This document shows positions 43,604 to 54,235 of a stretch of DNA of 64,000 nt, one piece after another. Each line of letters begins with the position of its first letter. Position 1 is the stretch's first letter. Source of the DNA: Nemertoderma westbladi. Taxonomy: Eukaryota; Xenacoelomorpha; Nemertodermatida; Nemertodermatidae. The notes under the pieces were generated by a model. The model saw only the letters and a list, made by a program, of their open reading frames with translations, did no database searches and was not told the DNA's origin. Where the stretch lies: the NCBI GenBank assembly GCA_032718475.1, contig JAUCBJ010007345.1, forward strand, positions 30,294-94,293, in the 5' to 3' direction. A program made the position numbers and the translations under genes.

Positions 43604-44062
43604 AAAGAAAATATTAATGCGAACCAGGGAAATTTAAAGCTTATCACATAGCCAGATACTGAGATAGCTGCATAGTCCTAACTGCCTGAATACTGATGTA
43701 ATGCCCACTGGGAGCCAGGGGTACTGGTTAAAGTTATACAGTTATAATGGTGTCGCTGTTGGTTGGTGTGGTACCGGTACAAATCTTACCCTACTGCTGT
43801 ACTGTTACATAGGCCTATGCATGGCAGCATGGCTTATTTTGCAATTTATTGATGGTGACTCGGATCATATGATCTGCTGGACTACTGGAGTTTCAAAGGG
43901 AGAAACAACTTTGGATCTATCAGATAATCAGAGGTGAGATTACTGATAGAAATTATTTCTGTCACCAATTGTTACTTCAATATACATTGCACATAGGCCC
44001 ACTGCTTCGGAATACTGAATACCGGTATTTATATACAGATATAGGCCTACATATATCACAGT
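43604..44062 (+). other. BEL untranslated leader
   Basis: This 459-bp stretch between the primer-binding site and the gag ATG has no convincing ORF; a 78-codon open frame at 43701 is unlikely to be real. It would carry packaging signals by analogy with other LTR elements, though none can be pointed out. Confidence 0.5.
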
Positions 44063-47000
44063 ATGTCTGGGAAAATAAGGAAATTAATTGGACCAGCCAA
44101 ATCCCGGCTGGTAAATCTGATTCAACAAAGTAAACAACTTACAAATACTAGGCTACCTGCTGGTCAAACTTTGGAAAATTATACAGAATTTAGAGAGGAT
44201 ATAGTGAAGATATCTAATAAAATAGATATACAGGTAGAGACAATGCAGCAATGTAGGCATGATTTTTTAGAATTATTGGACAGTTTGGATGCTGATCATG
44301 CTGAACATCAAATTTATAAACAAGTTGCTTATGGTGATAATGGGTTTTTAGCGATTGTAGATTGTGGGCAAGATTGTTTGGATGACTTAAGGGCCCGATT
44401 AGATACTGTTGACCGGTACCAGATGATGGCTGTGCAAGCACAGACTCATGTTCTACCTACCATGTCTACCCATACCGGTACTCCTTCTACTAATCCAGTT
44501 TTACCAGGCCCATATCACCGTGAACAGAATGCTCGGCTGCCAAAAATTGAACTACCTAAATTTTCTGGAGATAACATAAGTAAATGGGTTGATTATTGGG
44601 CAATTTTTGATTCAGCCATACATTCCAGAACAGATATACCAATACCCCAGAAATTTTCGTATTTGAAAGCCTCTTTAATTGGTAATGCTGCAGCTGTTGT
44701 TATGGGATTTCCCCTTGATGAGCAGAGTTACAATGATGCTGTTAGCTTACTAAAGAAGCGTTACGGTAATCAGACTTTACAAAAAACGGCACTTTATAAA
44801 GAATGGGCATCTTTGAATTTGACTAGTAACAAAGTATATGACATTAGAAAATTTGTAGACAGTGCTCAACGGATTTTCAGGCAATTGAAAGGCTTGGGTG
44901 ATGATCTTTTCTCCAGTGAGCTAGTGGCTTCACAGTTGCGCGATAAACTGCCAGATATGGTATTGATTGAACTTGGAACTGAACATCCTATTTATGAGCC
45001 CTGGAGTTTAAATGAAATTTTTGATGGTTTAGAAAAATATTTTAATATCCGTGAACATTTGCCAGAAATGACTAACAATGCAGAGGTTGTTGTAGGTAGA
45101 CCTAGAGAAGCAAGTAGACATGTTGATTTTACTGATGATTATAGGGTTAAGTCTACTTCTAGTACACTTATGGCTACCTCCACTAGGCCTACAACTTCTT
45201 TGGGCTCTGCTGTAGTAAATGTAGGATGTGTATTTTGTAATGGGAGTCATTACAATGAGGATTGTCAGAGATATTCAACTCTGAGAGAGAGGACAGACAA
45301 ATTAAAGGCAATGGGAAGGTGTTTCATATGTTTGAGAGGTAAACATTGTGCTCAGGATTGCCATCAACGTGATAAGTTTTGTGCTCATTGTAAAAGAACA
45401 AGGCACCATAATCGAAGTATTTGTCCTAAGAAGTTTGGAAATCCAGACCAATCTATAAAGCCTGAAAGAAAACCCAATGACTTAAGAAATTCAATATATC
45501 CAAATTTAGCTAAGGGTAAGTCTGGGTCTGTTTTGTCTGCTGCAGTCAGTGAACAGACAAGTCATGCATTATTGAGTACTGATGATGATTCATTTTTCCA
45601 TACTGCATCTATTAAGGTAAGAAGACCAGGATCAGATGAAATACTACCAGCTAGATTGATATTGGATTCTTGTTCTAATCGGACATTTATTACTGATAAT
45701 TTGGCAAAGAGTTTGGGTATAAGGCAAATGGGTCAGCAGACATTACAGATGAGAGTCTTTGGTACTGACCGATGTATCTCAATCGATACATATTTTGGTG
45801 AAATTGAAATATTTCTTAAGGATGGGACAACAATGTCTATGATGGTTAATACACATTCTGATCTTACTGGAGATATTGTACGAGAGGAATTAGCTGCAGA
45901 AGATATGAGAGTTATAAAGCAGTACCCTAGGGATCTATTGGCAGATTCAATTTCTAAGGGTAAAGACATTTTCAAACCAGATATATTGGTAGGAATGGAC
46001 TATTTTTGGGAGTTCCTTCGCTCAAAGAGATGTGTTCCTGAAGTACAACTCCCATCGGGCCTATTGCTTATGCCTTCCACACTTGGACTCCTTCTTGGGG
46101 GATGTGCAGGCAACACTGCTTTCTCAAAACGTGGCAGGTGTACACAAACATTGTTTACTCCTTCAGTTGGTGGTCCAATCGTGGTCCCCTCTGTGTATGA
46201 TAAGAAGGATATTAATATGACAGATTTTTGGTCTTTGGAAGCAGTGGGCATTACTGACGATCCAACTAGTGAGGATGATACTGCTATGGAGACTCTTCAA
46301 AAGAGTATTACTTTTATAGATGGTCGATATCATGTCATTTGGCCATGGAAATATCCCAGTCCAAAGTTGCCAAGTAATTATGGTCTTGCACTTGGCAGGT
46401 TAAAGTCATTATCTGGCCGTTTAATAAAGAATATTAAACTGTTAAATGACTACTCAAATATAATTAGTAACCAATTAATATGTGGAATGATTGAGAAGGT
46501 TGGCATTGGGGATAATATTCATGGGGATAGATTAATCCACTATATACCACATCACCCAGTTTTTAACCCAGGCTCAGAGACTACAAAGGTACGTATTGTA
46601 TTTGATGCTTCTTCCAAAACAAGCAAAAATTTGAACAGTCTCAATGACTGTCTCCTCTGTGGGCCAAACTTAGTCATAAACTTATCTGGTCAGTTATTGC
46701 GATTTAGAATAGCTAAAATAGCAATTATTGCTGATATAGAAAAGGCCTTTCTCAACATAGGCCTTAACGAACAGGACCGTGATGTTTGTCGTTTTCTTTG
46801 GTTTAAGGATCCTTCTAACCCTGCTGTTCAGGGTAATGTGGAATGTTATAGATTTACACGTGTTCCTTTTGGTATAGTAGCAAGTTTGTTTCTGTTAATG
46901 GGTATTCTGCTGCTCTATCATCTAAACCAGTATTCACTGAAGCATTCTAAATATATTCCATTATGTAATGAGATGGCTGATAATATTTATGTTGATAACA

Positions 47001-48391
47001 TGTTCTTTTCAGCAGATTCAGCAGATGAGGGTTTTGATAAATACCAGGAATCAAAACTTTGTCTCTCACAAGCATCACTAAACTTGAGGCAATGGGTATC
47101 TAACTCAAAGGACTTAATGAAACTGATACCAGCAGATGATCATACTCCTGTTTCAATTGTCAAATTTTTAGGCTATATGTGGAATATAGAAGATGATACT
47201 ATTGTTGTGAAGAATGTACATCCTTTTAAGGTTCGAGATGACCTTACTAAGAGACTTATATTGAATATGGTTGCAAGTTTTTTTGACCCAATTGGTTTGT
47301 GGTCACCATGCTTGCTGCCTGGGAAGCTTCTGTTTCAAGAGACATGGAAGCATCATTTTGATTGGGATGAAATACTTCCACCTAACATTCAAAGAGAGTG
47401 GAAGAAATGTGTGGAATATATGAGTCATGTCAATGGTTGCCGTCCACGAAATATTTTTACAGATGCAAATTCTGGTGAAGATATATCCTACCAGTTGATT
47501 GCATTTACAGATGCTTCGAAAGTGGCTTACGGTGTTGCAGTGTATTTGAGAAAGGTTTCTGCAAACTATATACAAGCACGGTTATGTTATGCTAAATCAC
47601 GCATGGTCTCTATTAAGAAAGTTGATAAATCTACAGATGAAAAGGGTATACGAATCCCAAGGTTAGAATTAATTGGAATACAACTAGGAATCAAATGTTT
47701 GACATTTGTTATCAAACAGATTCATCTCAGAATAGCAGACACTTACCTACTTTCTGATTCACAAGTTGCCCTCCATTGGGTTCACTCTACTAAACCCTTG
47801 CAGACATTTATTTCTAATAGAGTAAAGGAAATACGCAAATTGGAAGGGGTAAAATTCAATTATGTGCCCAGTGCCCAAAACCCGGCAGATCTACTGACTC
47901 GGGGAGTCAGCTCAGCAGAGCTTAATAATATGAGATTTTGGTGGCATGGGCCTGAATGGCTTGAATTGGATGTAATTCATTGGCCAAGTATGATCTTACC
48001 ACAGTTATCAGTGGAGGAAAATCTTTCAGTTACAGTTGAAGAAATTGATATTACTAGTGTCTCACTGTCTACTCATCCTATCGTTATACATCAGTACCCA
48101 TTGGATATTGACCCAAAGAAGTATTCATCATATAATAAACTTCTGCGAATAACTGTATATTGTTTCAAATTTCTACTAGCTATAATGAAACCAACACATA
48201 GTTTGCCTATTGTGTCATTAGGGGCATCAATAACTGCATCTGATATTATGTGTATTGAAAATTTATGGATATTAGCTATTCAGAGAATGCATTATTGGGA
48301 TGTTTTTAATGCATTAATCACAAAATCAGTTAAAAATAATATGGTACATCAGCTTGGTTTATTCCTTGATGACTATGGTCTAGTGGTCTAA
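44063..48391 (+). CDS. BEL Gag-protease-RT-RNase H polyprotein
   Basis: This intact frame has 1,442 codons. Residues 1-~390 are Gag, with LPKIELPKFSGD at ~159-170 starting the DUF1759-like core. Three zinc knuckles follow at ~389-457 (CVFCNGSHYNEDC, CFICLRGKHCAQDC, CAHCKRTRHHNRSIC). The aspartic protease has LILDSCSNRTFI around Asp535, with Cys where Gly is usual. RT has VRIVFDASSK (~843), IADIEKAFLNI and YVDN (976-979), a BEL variant of YVDD. RNase H has FTDAS with Asp1150. The polyprotein makes virus-like particles and copies the RNA. The frame ends at TAA 48389-48391 exactly before the integrase and is continued in frame by the next ORF. The start ATG has good context (ACAGTATGT). Confidence 0.92.
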   Translation: MSGKIRKLIGPAKSRLVNLIQQSKQLTNTRLPAGQTLENYTEFREDIVKISNKIDIQVETMQQCRHDFLELLDSLDADHAEHQIYKQVAYGDNGFLAIVDCGQDCLDDLRARLDTVDRYQMMAVQAQTHVLPTMSTHTGTPSTNPVLPGPYHREQNARLPKIELPKFSGDNISKWVDYWAIFDSAIHSRTDIPIPQKFSYLKASLIGNAAAVVMGFPLDEQSYNDAVSLLKKRYGNQTLQKTALYKEWASLNLTSNKVYDIRKFVDSAQRIFRQLKGLGDDLFSSELVASQLRDKLPDMVLIELGTEHPIYEPWSLNEIFDGLEKYFNIREHLPEMTNNAEVVVGRPREASRHVDFTDDYRVKSTSSTLMATSTRPTTSLGSAVVNVGCVFCNGSHYNEDCQRYSTLRERTDKLKAMGRCFICLRGKHCAQDCHQRDKFCAHCKRTRHHNRSICPKKFGNPDQSIKPERKPNDLRNSIYPNLAKGKSGSVLSAAVSEQTSHALLSTDDDSFFHTASIKVRRPGSDEILPARLILDSCSNRTFITDNLAKSLGIRQMGQQTLQMRVFGTDRCISIDTYFGEIEIFLKDGTTMSMMVNTHSDLTGDIVREELAAEDMRVIKQYPRDLLADSISKGKDIFKPDILVGMDYFWEFLRSKRCVPEVQLPSGLLLMPSTLGLLLGGCAGNTAFSKRGRCTQTLFTPSVGGPIVVPSVYDKKDINMTDFWSLEAVGITDDPTSEDDTAMETLQKSITFIDGRYHVIWPWKYPSPKLPSNYGLALGRLKSLSGRLIKNIKLLNDYSNIISNQLICGMIEKVGIGDNIHGDRLIHYIPHHPVFNPGSETTKVRIVFDASSKTSKNLNSLNDCLLCGPNLVINLSGQLLRFRIAKIAIIADIEKAFLNIGLNEQDRDVCRFLWFKDPSNPAVQGNVECYRFTRVPFGIVASLFLLMGILLLYHLNQYSLKHSKYIPLCNEMADNIYVDNMFFSADSADEGFDKYQESKLCLSQASLNLRQWVSNSKDLMKLIPADDHTPVSIVKFLGYMWNIEDDTIVVKNVHPFKVRDDLTKRLILNMVASFFDPIGLWSPCLLPGKLLFQETWKHHFDWDEILPPNIQREWKKCVEYMSHVNGCRPRNIFTDANSGEDISYQLIAFTDASKVAYGVAVYLRKVSANYIQARLCYAKSRMVSIKKVDKSTDEKGIRIPRLELIGIQLGIKCLTFVIKQIHLRIADTYLLSDSQVALHWVHSTKPLQTFISNRVKEIRKLEGVKFNYVPSAQNPADLLTRGVSSAELNNMRFWWHGPEWLELDVIHWPSMILPQLSVEENLSVTVEEIDITSVSLSTHPIVIHQYPLDIDPKKYSSYNKLLRITVYCFKFLLAIMKPTHSLPIVSLGASITASDIMCIENLWILAIQRMHYWDVFNALITKSVKNNMVHQLGLFLDDYGLVV

Positions 48392-48397
48392 GGGTAC

Positions 48398-49816
48398 TTG
48401 TGGAGCAAGTTCCCATTATTGTTACCAAAAATGGATTATGTGACAAGGCTTATTATTAGTGACATACATGAAAGAATAATGCATGGGAGGGTTAATCACA
48501 CACTCAGTAATCTTAGGAAAAGGTTTTGGGTTCCTCAAGGGCGCTCTATTGTCCATCAGATTCTTAAATCCTGTTTTATATGCAAGCGGTATGGTAATGG
48601 ACCATATCGTCTACCTCTATTTAGTCGCCTGCCAGAGGAACGCCTTGGAGCTCATAATCCACCCTTCAGTTTAGTAGGACTTGATTATTTTGGATATTTC
48701 GTAACTCGTGATGACTCAGTTTCAGAAGGGAATTCTAAGGTATGGGTGTGCTTATTCACTTGTCTAGTGACGAGGGGAGTTCATCTGGAAGTGGTCTATG
48801 ATATGTCCACAGAGGAATTTATTTTAGCCTTGCAAAGATTCTGTGCTCGGCGTGGATCTCCTCAACAAATCCTGTCTGATAATGCTTCACAGTTTAAACT
48901 GGCGGATTTGGTTCTTAGAAATTTCTGGGATGAACTGCCAACCAACCCCAATATTTCAGCATATCTCAATAATGAACGCATTATGTGGAAGTTTATTCCA
49001 GCATTATCGCCTTGGCAGGGAGGAATTTATGAGCGAATTGTGGGTCTTGTGAAAGTGGTTCTTCGAAAAACACTTAGTAAGAAACTCTTTTACCCACATC
49101 AGTTGCAAACAGTCTTATGCCAAGTGGAGTATATGATTAACTCCCGACCTTTAACTTATGTCCCAAATGAAGTTGGAGATAAACCTGTGATCTGCCCTAA
49201 TGATTTTTTAATACCAGGACATTCCAATTCTATTCAGATACTAGAAGATGATAGTGATTTGAGTGACCCTACATATATTCCTCAGCAGTCATCTGTTTCG
49301 AATGTTAGAGATTCATTCAAGAAGATGAATCATATGTTGAATTATTTTTGGACAGTATGGAAAGATGACTATTTAATGGCTCTTCAGGAACGGAAAGATT
49401 ATTGCCATAAAAGTAGTCGGCGTAGTGTTGATGAGGAACCAAAAGTCGGAGATGTAGTGTTGTTGAAGGAGGATGGTGTTTCACGGTGTCTATGGAAAAC
49501 TGTTACAATTTATAAGATTAACAGAAGTAAAGACTCCATGATTCGCTCTGTAGAAGTACTTTTACCTAACAAGGATCTTAATGCAAAAAAGCGATTTTTA
49601 ACACGCCCAATTAATTTACTTTATCCTCTGGAACTTTCGATCCAGGACCCCTTTCAACTCCAAGTAAAAGATAACCATAGTTCTGGGACAGGACCTACTC
49701 GCCATCAACCTGTTCGGAAGGCAGCAATTAAATGTCGTCAGCGTATTGGTGAACTTTTAAATAATGACATTCTCAACATCTCTTCTGGGGAGTGTCATGA
49801 AACGGACTTTTCCTGA
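48398..49816 (+). CDS. BEL integrase
   Basis: Same frame as the preceding ORF, separated by a single TAA; the ATG given is an internal Met two codons after it, so a separate start is doubtful. The HHCC zinc-binding part has HGRVNHTLSNLRKRFW and CFICKR. The DDE core has Asp96 (GLDYFG), Asp161 (LSDNAS) and Glu212 (YERIVG). The C-terminal domain (VGDVVLLKEDG, then FLTRPINLLYPLEL) is the DUF5641-type tail. It inserts the cDNA. The ORF runs 24 bp into the 3' LTR, ending at 49814-49816. No lesion is seen inside it. Translation requires stop readthrough or a second start, or this copy is defective. Confidence 0.92.
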   Translation: MWSKFPLLLPKMDYVTRLIISDIHERIMHGRVNHTLSNLRKRFWVPQGRSIVHQILKSCFICKRYGNGPYRLPLFSRLPEERLGAHNPPFSLVGLDYFGYFVTRDDSVSEGNSKVWVCLFTCLVTRGVHLEVVYDMSTEEFILALQRFCARRGSPQQILSDNASQFKLADLVLRNFWDELPTNPNISAYLNNERIMWKFIPALSPWQGGIYERIVGLVKVVLRKTLSKKLFYPHQLQTVLCQVEYMINSRPLTYVPNEVGDKPVICPNDFLIPGHSNSIQILEDDSDLSDPTYIPQQSSVSNVRDSFKKMNHMLNYFWTVWKDDYLMALQERKDYCHKSSRRSVDEEPKVGDVVLLKEDGVSRCLWKTVTIYKINRSKDSMIRSVEVLLPNKDLNAKKRFLTRPINLLYPLELSIQDPFQLQVKDNHSSGTGPTRHQPVRKAAIKCRQRIGELLNNDILNISSGECHETDFS

Positions 49817-50031
49817 GATTGTAGATACAGTACTTTTAGGGCTACTGATTGGTGCTGGGAGTTGTTTGGTGTACCGGTATGTGTAATTCTGTGTTTTTGT
49901 TAACCTATGACTCTTTATTATTTGTACCTACAGCCTGACCGTTCGACATGTTTCTTGTTGTCAGATTGCAGATTAAAGGTTTTTTAGTTGTTTAGTAGCT
50001 GATGCCCTTTTCTCGCGATAGATTCGTGACA
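49793..50031 (+). repeat. BEL 3' LTR
   Basis: TGTCATGAAACGG to GATTCGTGACA, 239 bp, apparently identical to the 5' LTR. It is preceded by the purine stretch GGGGAG at 49787-49792 and followed by the target duplication CTCCC. Confidence 0.93.
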
Positions 50032-51329
50032 CTCCCGTGGTTTTTTTGTTATAACTATGAAACAAACGCAGTTGGGAATCTGAAATTATATGACACTTTC
50101 CTAAACATCTATTGTCTTCCTAGTAATTAAACCGGTTTTTAAAAATATTGGGAAGTTTTAGAATTATAGCACAATTTGTGAACCAAGTTTCAATTGCTCA
50201 TGACAACTTATTTCTCGCGTGGTAGACGTTTATGGCGGTTCGTTCTGAATTCACTTGAATAAATAATTATCTAACTAGACAATCAAACTTGTATTTTTTG
50301 GAAATGGGTGCAAAATTTGGTGCAAGCACCAAATTTTGAAATCCATCAAATACAACAATTTATTCTGTCACCTTGTTTATTGTTTATAAGGGTTTGTTAA
50401 GGTGCTGAATTCAATGGAATAGTTTTTCAAGTATTAAAACTTCTATTTTTCGCCGGTGGGTGAAAATTCTTGTGCCAGCACCAAATTTTTGAAAATAAGA
50501 AAATAAGCAAATTGATCAATAGATGGTATCATGTTGTTTCTTGCGTTATACTGGTTTTTGAGGCTCCCGAATCAGAAGGAATCCATAAAAACAGCACTGG
50601 GTATCTCAATCTTGTACTTTTTGGTAATGGGTACGAAATTTGGTGCTAGCACCAAAATTTGCCATAATACGCCGAAAAATACGAGTAGCAATGATCTGGC
50701 AAATTAGAAATGTATTCAATTAGAATCAGTGCCCAGAAAACGTGGAAATGTAAATTTATAGCATCATCGTGTATGTGAATTAAATGTTTTGTGTTCAAAC
50801 TGAAATGTGCTGGTTACTTGTTTTTTTATTTTTTACCTACGTAGAGGACTTAAACAGCCATTTATAGTAATCAGATCATTTTTAAATATTTTCCAATGGA
50901 TTTTTGGCCCGAGAAAACCAGTATTCAAAAACAATTAGCCGAAAACTGAAACTTTATTATTATTATTATTAATTATTATTTACTACTTGTAATTTTGGTG
51001 CCTCAAAATAACCACCCAGTACATTTTTTCGAAATTTTTTTTGTCGGTCGGATTCAGATTAGTGAAATCTAAGTACAAACAAAAAAAATCAGACGTTTTC
51101 GTTAATACTTCCCGATTTTAGAAGGGAATATAAGGGGGGGGGGTCAATATGACCCCCCCCCCCCACCCCCCCTCCCCTGTATTTGTAGAGCATTTTTATA
51201 GCCCGGTACTAATATGGTTAAAGTAAATTGTAAATCAAGAAAGGTACTCTATAAATACAACTATCGTTAGGATCTTTTACAAGATCTTGTAATATATTAC
51301 AAAATATTCAAAATAGCTTTCATCGTTAC
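50032..51329. other. AT-rich spacer with three TTGGTGC/GCACCAA hairpins
   Basis: No gene is visible. Three hairpins share the form TTGGTGCxxGCACCAA or a close variant, near 50317-50337, 50472-50490 (degenerate: only the GCACCAAATTT half is kept, after TTGTGCCA) and 50638-50662. They are spaced about 150-170 bp apart, each preceded by GGGTG/GGGTA(C/G)AAA. This suggests a decayed tandem repeat with a palindromic core. Confidence 0.45.
51134..51176. repeat. G10-TCAATATGA-C12 hairpin
   Basis: A run of ten G is followed by TCA, a three-base ATA loop, TGA and twelve C, then more C-rich sequence. This makes a 13-bp stem. It may be the end pair of a tiny foldback or a slippage product. Confidence 0.7.
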
Positions 51330-51539
51330 TTATACCAGAGTTGATGTGTGAATTTCGTAAATCTTGTTATTTACTCTACAAAAATTCTCTAGTCTACATA
51401 TAGAGCAAAACTTAAAATAATCCTTGTTAATTTCCGTAATATTTAACAATATATCATGACAAGATGGTCTACATATATGACAATACATGGGCAGTGCAGT
51501 GTATGGGTTGTATTTTCCCATACAAATAATCCCTTTCAA
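51330..51539 (-). CDS. Short Cys-rich ORF, doubtful
   Basis: A 69-codon frame contains YCHICRPSCHDILLN and CSICRLENFC, giving pairs of CxxC that could bind zinc. The spacing recalls a small zinc finger such as those upstream of Polinton PolB. The ORF is isolated, in AT-rich DNA, with no homologous copy in the window. 51540-51740 holds nothing recognisable. Confidence 0.25.
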   Translation of the reverse strand: MKGIICMGKYNPYTALPMYCHICRPSCHDILLNITEINKDYFKFCSICRLENFCRVNNKIYEIHTSTLV

Positions 51540-51744
51540 ACTTTAGGTACATTTTTCTCAGGATTTGCTTGGTCGTTTGCTCTGAAATTTAATACAGTAA
51601 TTATACCACTCTTTGTAAGACGTGTTGTGCTGTGCTGGCAAAAAATTCAAATAGGCTAATATTTAAGGAAAATATAGCGTTTTTTTGTGATTCTCCTCAA
51701 AAATTTATATTTTTTTGAAAAAAACAGAGTTTACCTTACGTAGC

Positions 51745-52075
51745 TAATACAACTTAATTGAAACAGCATCTGCCATAGTCTACTAATTGAAACAGCATCT
51801 GCCATAGTCTACTATGTTAAAGACTTTACCGAACGGTTCTTGCCCCTCCCACTTACTATGGTTACCATTGTGTATATGTAACATATGTTACCGTTTTTTA
51901 TATGTAACATATGTGGTATAAGGCAAGTCCACAGAAGTAATTTAATTAATTCACATCTACTAGTTGGCGCTTGACCTTGAACCACAATAGGTAAAACCCG
52001 TCATAGTAAGTGGGTGGGCTGCAGACCTTTGTTAAAGTGTTTAACATGATAGACTATGACAGACGCAACAAATAA
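51745..52075. mobile_element. Foldback repeat with inverted arms
   Basis: The left arm CTGCCATAGTCTACTATG, TTAAAGACTTTACCGAA and CCCACTTACTATGG (51765-51865) is matched in inverted orientation by CCATAGTAAGTGGGT-like sequence and CATGATAGACTATGACAGACGC at 52000-52065. The left arm start is itself duplicated (AATTGAAACAGCATCTGCC twice at 51753 and 51786). The same arm borders M-B at 21050. No TSD was settled. Confidence 0.5.
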
Positions 52076-52189
52076 AAAATAAGGTAAATAAACAGTGACT
52101 AGCGCCAGACAACAATACTACAATTCTACACTTATTGCTAAGCACCAACATGGGGCGAGCCACGAAGTGATTGAAGTCTTAGCATGTGG

Positions 52190-52285
52190 GTGCCATTGAC
52201 GAGTTGTCTGTCGTTGTCGTCATCGTTGTTGTTGTCTGTTGTCGTCGTCATCGTTGTTGTTGTCTGTCGTCGTCGTAAATTTTTG
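52190..52285 (+). repeat. GTTGTCGTCGT-type minisatellite
   Basis: Short repeats of TCGTTGTTGTTGTCTGT(T/C)GTCGTCGTCA are followed by CGTCGTAAATTT. The block, with its flank CGAGCCACGAAGTGA...TGGGTGCCATT(G/A)ACGAGTTG, recurs at 60390-60470 in a shorter form. It is therefore part of a dispersed repeat. Confidence 0.7.
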
Positions 52286-52311
52286 ATTTTTGACTACTAA
52301 TTCGGTTATAC

Positions 52312-53155
52312 TTGGCGTAGATATCCAAAAAATGCGAAGATGTGTGATGTTTATTCTCGCTGATTTGTTTTACTTGAGAATAATGATAATTCTACTTGAG
52401 AATAATGATAATTCTAATTTACTCATTGTTAAGTTACATAAAGATGTCACGGCATTTATTATTTGCTTTTTACGTTTATGGTCAACGTTCCTACCCACAC
52501 TTGGGTGTCGCTATTTCCCACCCCCATTTTTCTTACTTTTTGGCTTAGTAAATTCATTGTATACCCATTGGGCGATTTGTCGTGGCTTTGGGTGAGGTTC
52601 TAATCGTGTAGCCACTTTATTCATCAAATCATTGGCCTTACTGCGTAAAATAAGTATTCCTTTGTGAATTATATATTTATGCGCGACTTTTGCCACTTTG
52701 GGAAGTGCTTTAGTTAGCACCTTTCTCCCTAATTTGCGCGCTAATACACTGAGACCAGCTGTTAATATTCCTCTCCCACGCTGTCGCTTTCGACCATATC
52801 ATCGGTTGAATTTATTATTCTTATTATTCCGTATACCAGTAAAGCCCGGGAGAATGCTTCCACCCTTAAAAACCGATATATCATTATACTTCCCGCTTCC
52901 AAACTGGATTTTGGGGGTGCTATATAATGAACAAATTAGAATCTGACGTTATTTTATTGATATTATAGTCTATAATAATTCTTTACTACATACGTATATG
53001 TACAATCAATAAATATTAGTACTATATAATAACACAATAATTATATACACATTAATTTGACAACCATTCCCCATAACCAGCGACAAGTTTCACCGAACAA
53101 TAATTAAAACAATTATCATTATTATCAGAATGATAGGCATTTATCAGAAAATTTA
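52312..53155 (-). pseudogene. Minus-type Polinton fragment M-C (capsid end, pVI-like, unknown gene)
   Basis: At 52312-52440 is the first part of the minus-type capsid gene (same TAGATATCCAAAAAATG stretch as 16532). At ~52487-52946 is a pVI-like gene whose C-terminal half is well kept (MLTKALPKVAKVAHKYIIHK, then LEPHPKPRQIAQWVYNEF and PKSKKNGGGK). Its start codon reads ACG where M-A and M-B have ATG. At 52950-53155 is the C-terminal end of the conserved unknown gene. The gene order is as in M-A. The fragment has a 12-bp duplication near 52375-52410 in the capsid end. It is flanked by the foldback repeat on the left and unrelated sequence on the right. Confidence 0.7.
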
Positions 53156-53371
53156 AATTCCTTATGTTGAGATTTTCGAGGTGAGATCCTTCTTTTGTAG
53201 CATATCATACTGATAGTAATGCTTCAATGTAATCACAAAAAGGATCACTTGATCTTTTTGAAACTCGTGAACCACTGGTGACATGAATGGTACATGTATG
53301 TTCTTTCTTGGTAAAACTTCCATCTCAGATTTATCTGAGATAGATTTATCCACTGGCCTATACAATAACTA

Positions 53372-54235
53372 CTGCTAGGATCGGCATGCTGCATTGCAGC
53401 TGCATTTTTAAGAATGCTGTGCCGGCTTGTCAACAAAAAAATTGCACCGCCACAACTCCCTATCAACCATGACATTTGCTAGATCATCCGCATCTTTAAG
53501 GCCAGTGTCCTTTAAGATGCGTCTCAAGAAAGTCATGGGCTGTCCACCATGTTTATTCACTCCATGAGGCTGCCAAAGTACAAGATTGTGCACTGGCTGG
53601 TCCTCACGGCGAAAGCAATGTCCTGCAAAGCGGATTTTAGCGATTTTGTTCTAGTGTCAAGCTTGGGGGAACCAATGAGACACCTCCAATGTTATATAGT
53701 GTCTGGTTGGAGATGTGTGCATTGTACTTGACACAATGTACCCGGCGTAGCATTCTTGTGAATGTTCCATCCAGAGATTTGGTGTCCTCAGCAGTTAGAG
53801 CCCAGCATGGACTCCCGTAGAGGAGTACTGGAACTACTGCTGCTCTAAATAATCGGACCTTAAGTTTCCGATTAATTCTAGGTGACTTCCAAATCCTGGA
53901 AAGCCTATTCAAGGCTGCCCATGCCTTTCCCTTACGTATTCGAAGGTCCTCACCTGACTTCCGGATCCATGATCCCAGGTAACAGAAGTCGTCCACATGC
54001 TCAAGCATACCATCCTTTGAGCTTATGCTCATCCGATCAGAGACTTGCTGTGGACTTTCAAAGTTAACTGTCAGAATTTTGGTCTTTCTGGAGTTAATAA
54101 AAAGACCAACACTAGAAGCAGCATGTTCTAATGAGCTGAGGAGCCGCTGGGCTCCCTCTAATGATTCTGAGAGTACTCCTAAGTCATCAGCAAAGTCTAG
54201 ATCGGTTAGGTACTTGGCAGGATTATTATCACTAT
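53372..54235 (-). mobile_element. LINE fragment: RT C-terminal part to 3' end
   Basis: On the minus strand it reads LTDLDFADDLGVLSESLEGA (RT motif with FADD), SSVGLFINSRKTKILTVNFES, a YLGSWIRKSG segment, then LRIRKGKAWAALNRLSRIWK, LFRAAVVPVLLYGSPCWALT and LDGTFTRMLRRVH. After a frame change near 53640 it ends NKHGGQPMTFLRRILKDTGL. This order, RT palm then a LYGSPCW thumb-like block and a C-terminal GL-x-x-x-DL motif, is that of a non-LTR retrotransposon ORF2. It is 5'-truncated at 54235. It is the longest 3' portion of this family here. Confidence 0.88.

Larger units (their letters stand above)
43345..50031 (+). mobile_element. Nearly intact BEL/Pao LTR retrotransposon
   Basis: The element is 6,687 bp with two 239-bp LTRs that look identical base for base. 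A 5-bp target duplication CTCCC flanks it (43340-43344 and 50032-50036). A primer-binding site follows the 5' LTR directly, and a short purine run GGGGAG precedes the 3' LTR. Two long ORFs encode Gag-PR-RT-RNase H and integrase in the same frame, separated by one TAA. Identical LTRs mean the insertion is young. It landed at the edge of a LINE scrap to the right of Polinton copy P2. Confidence 0.93.
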
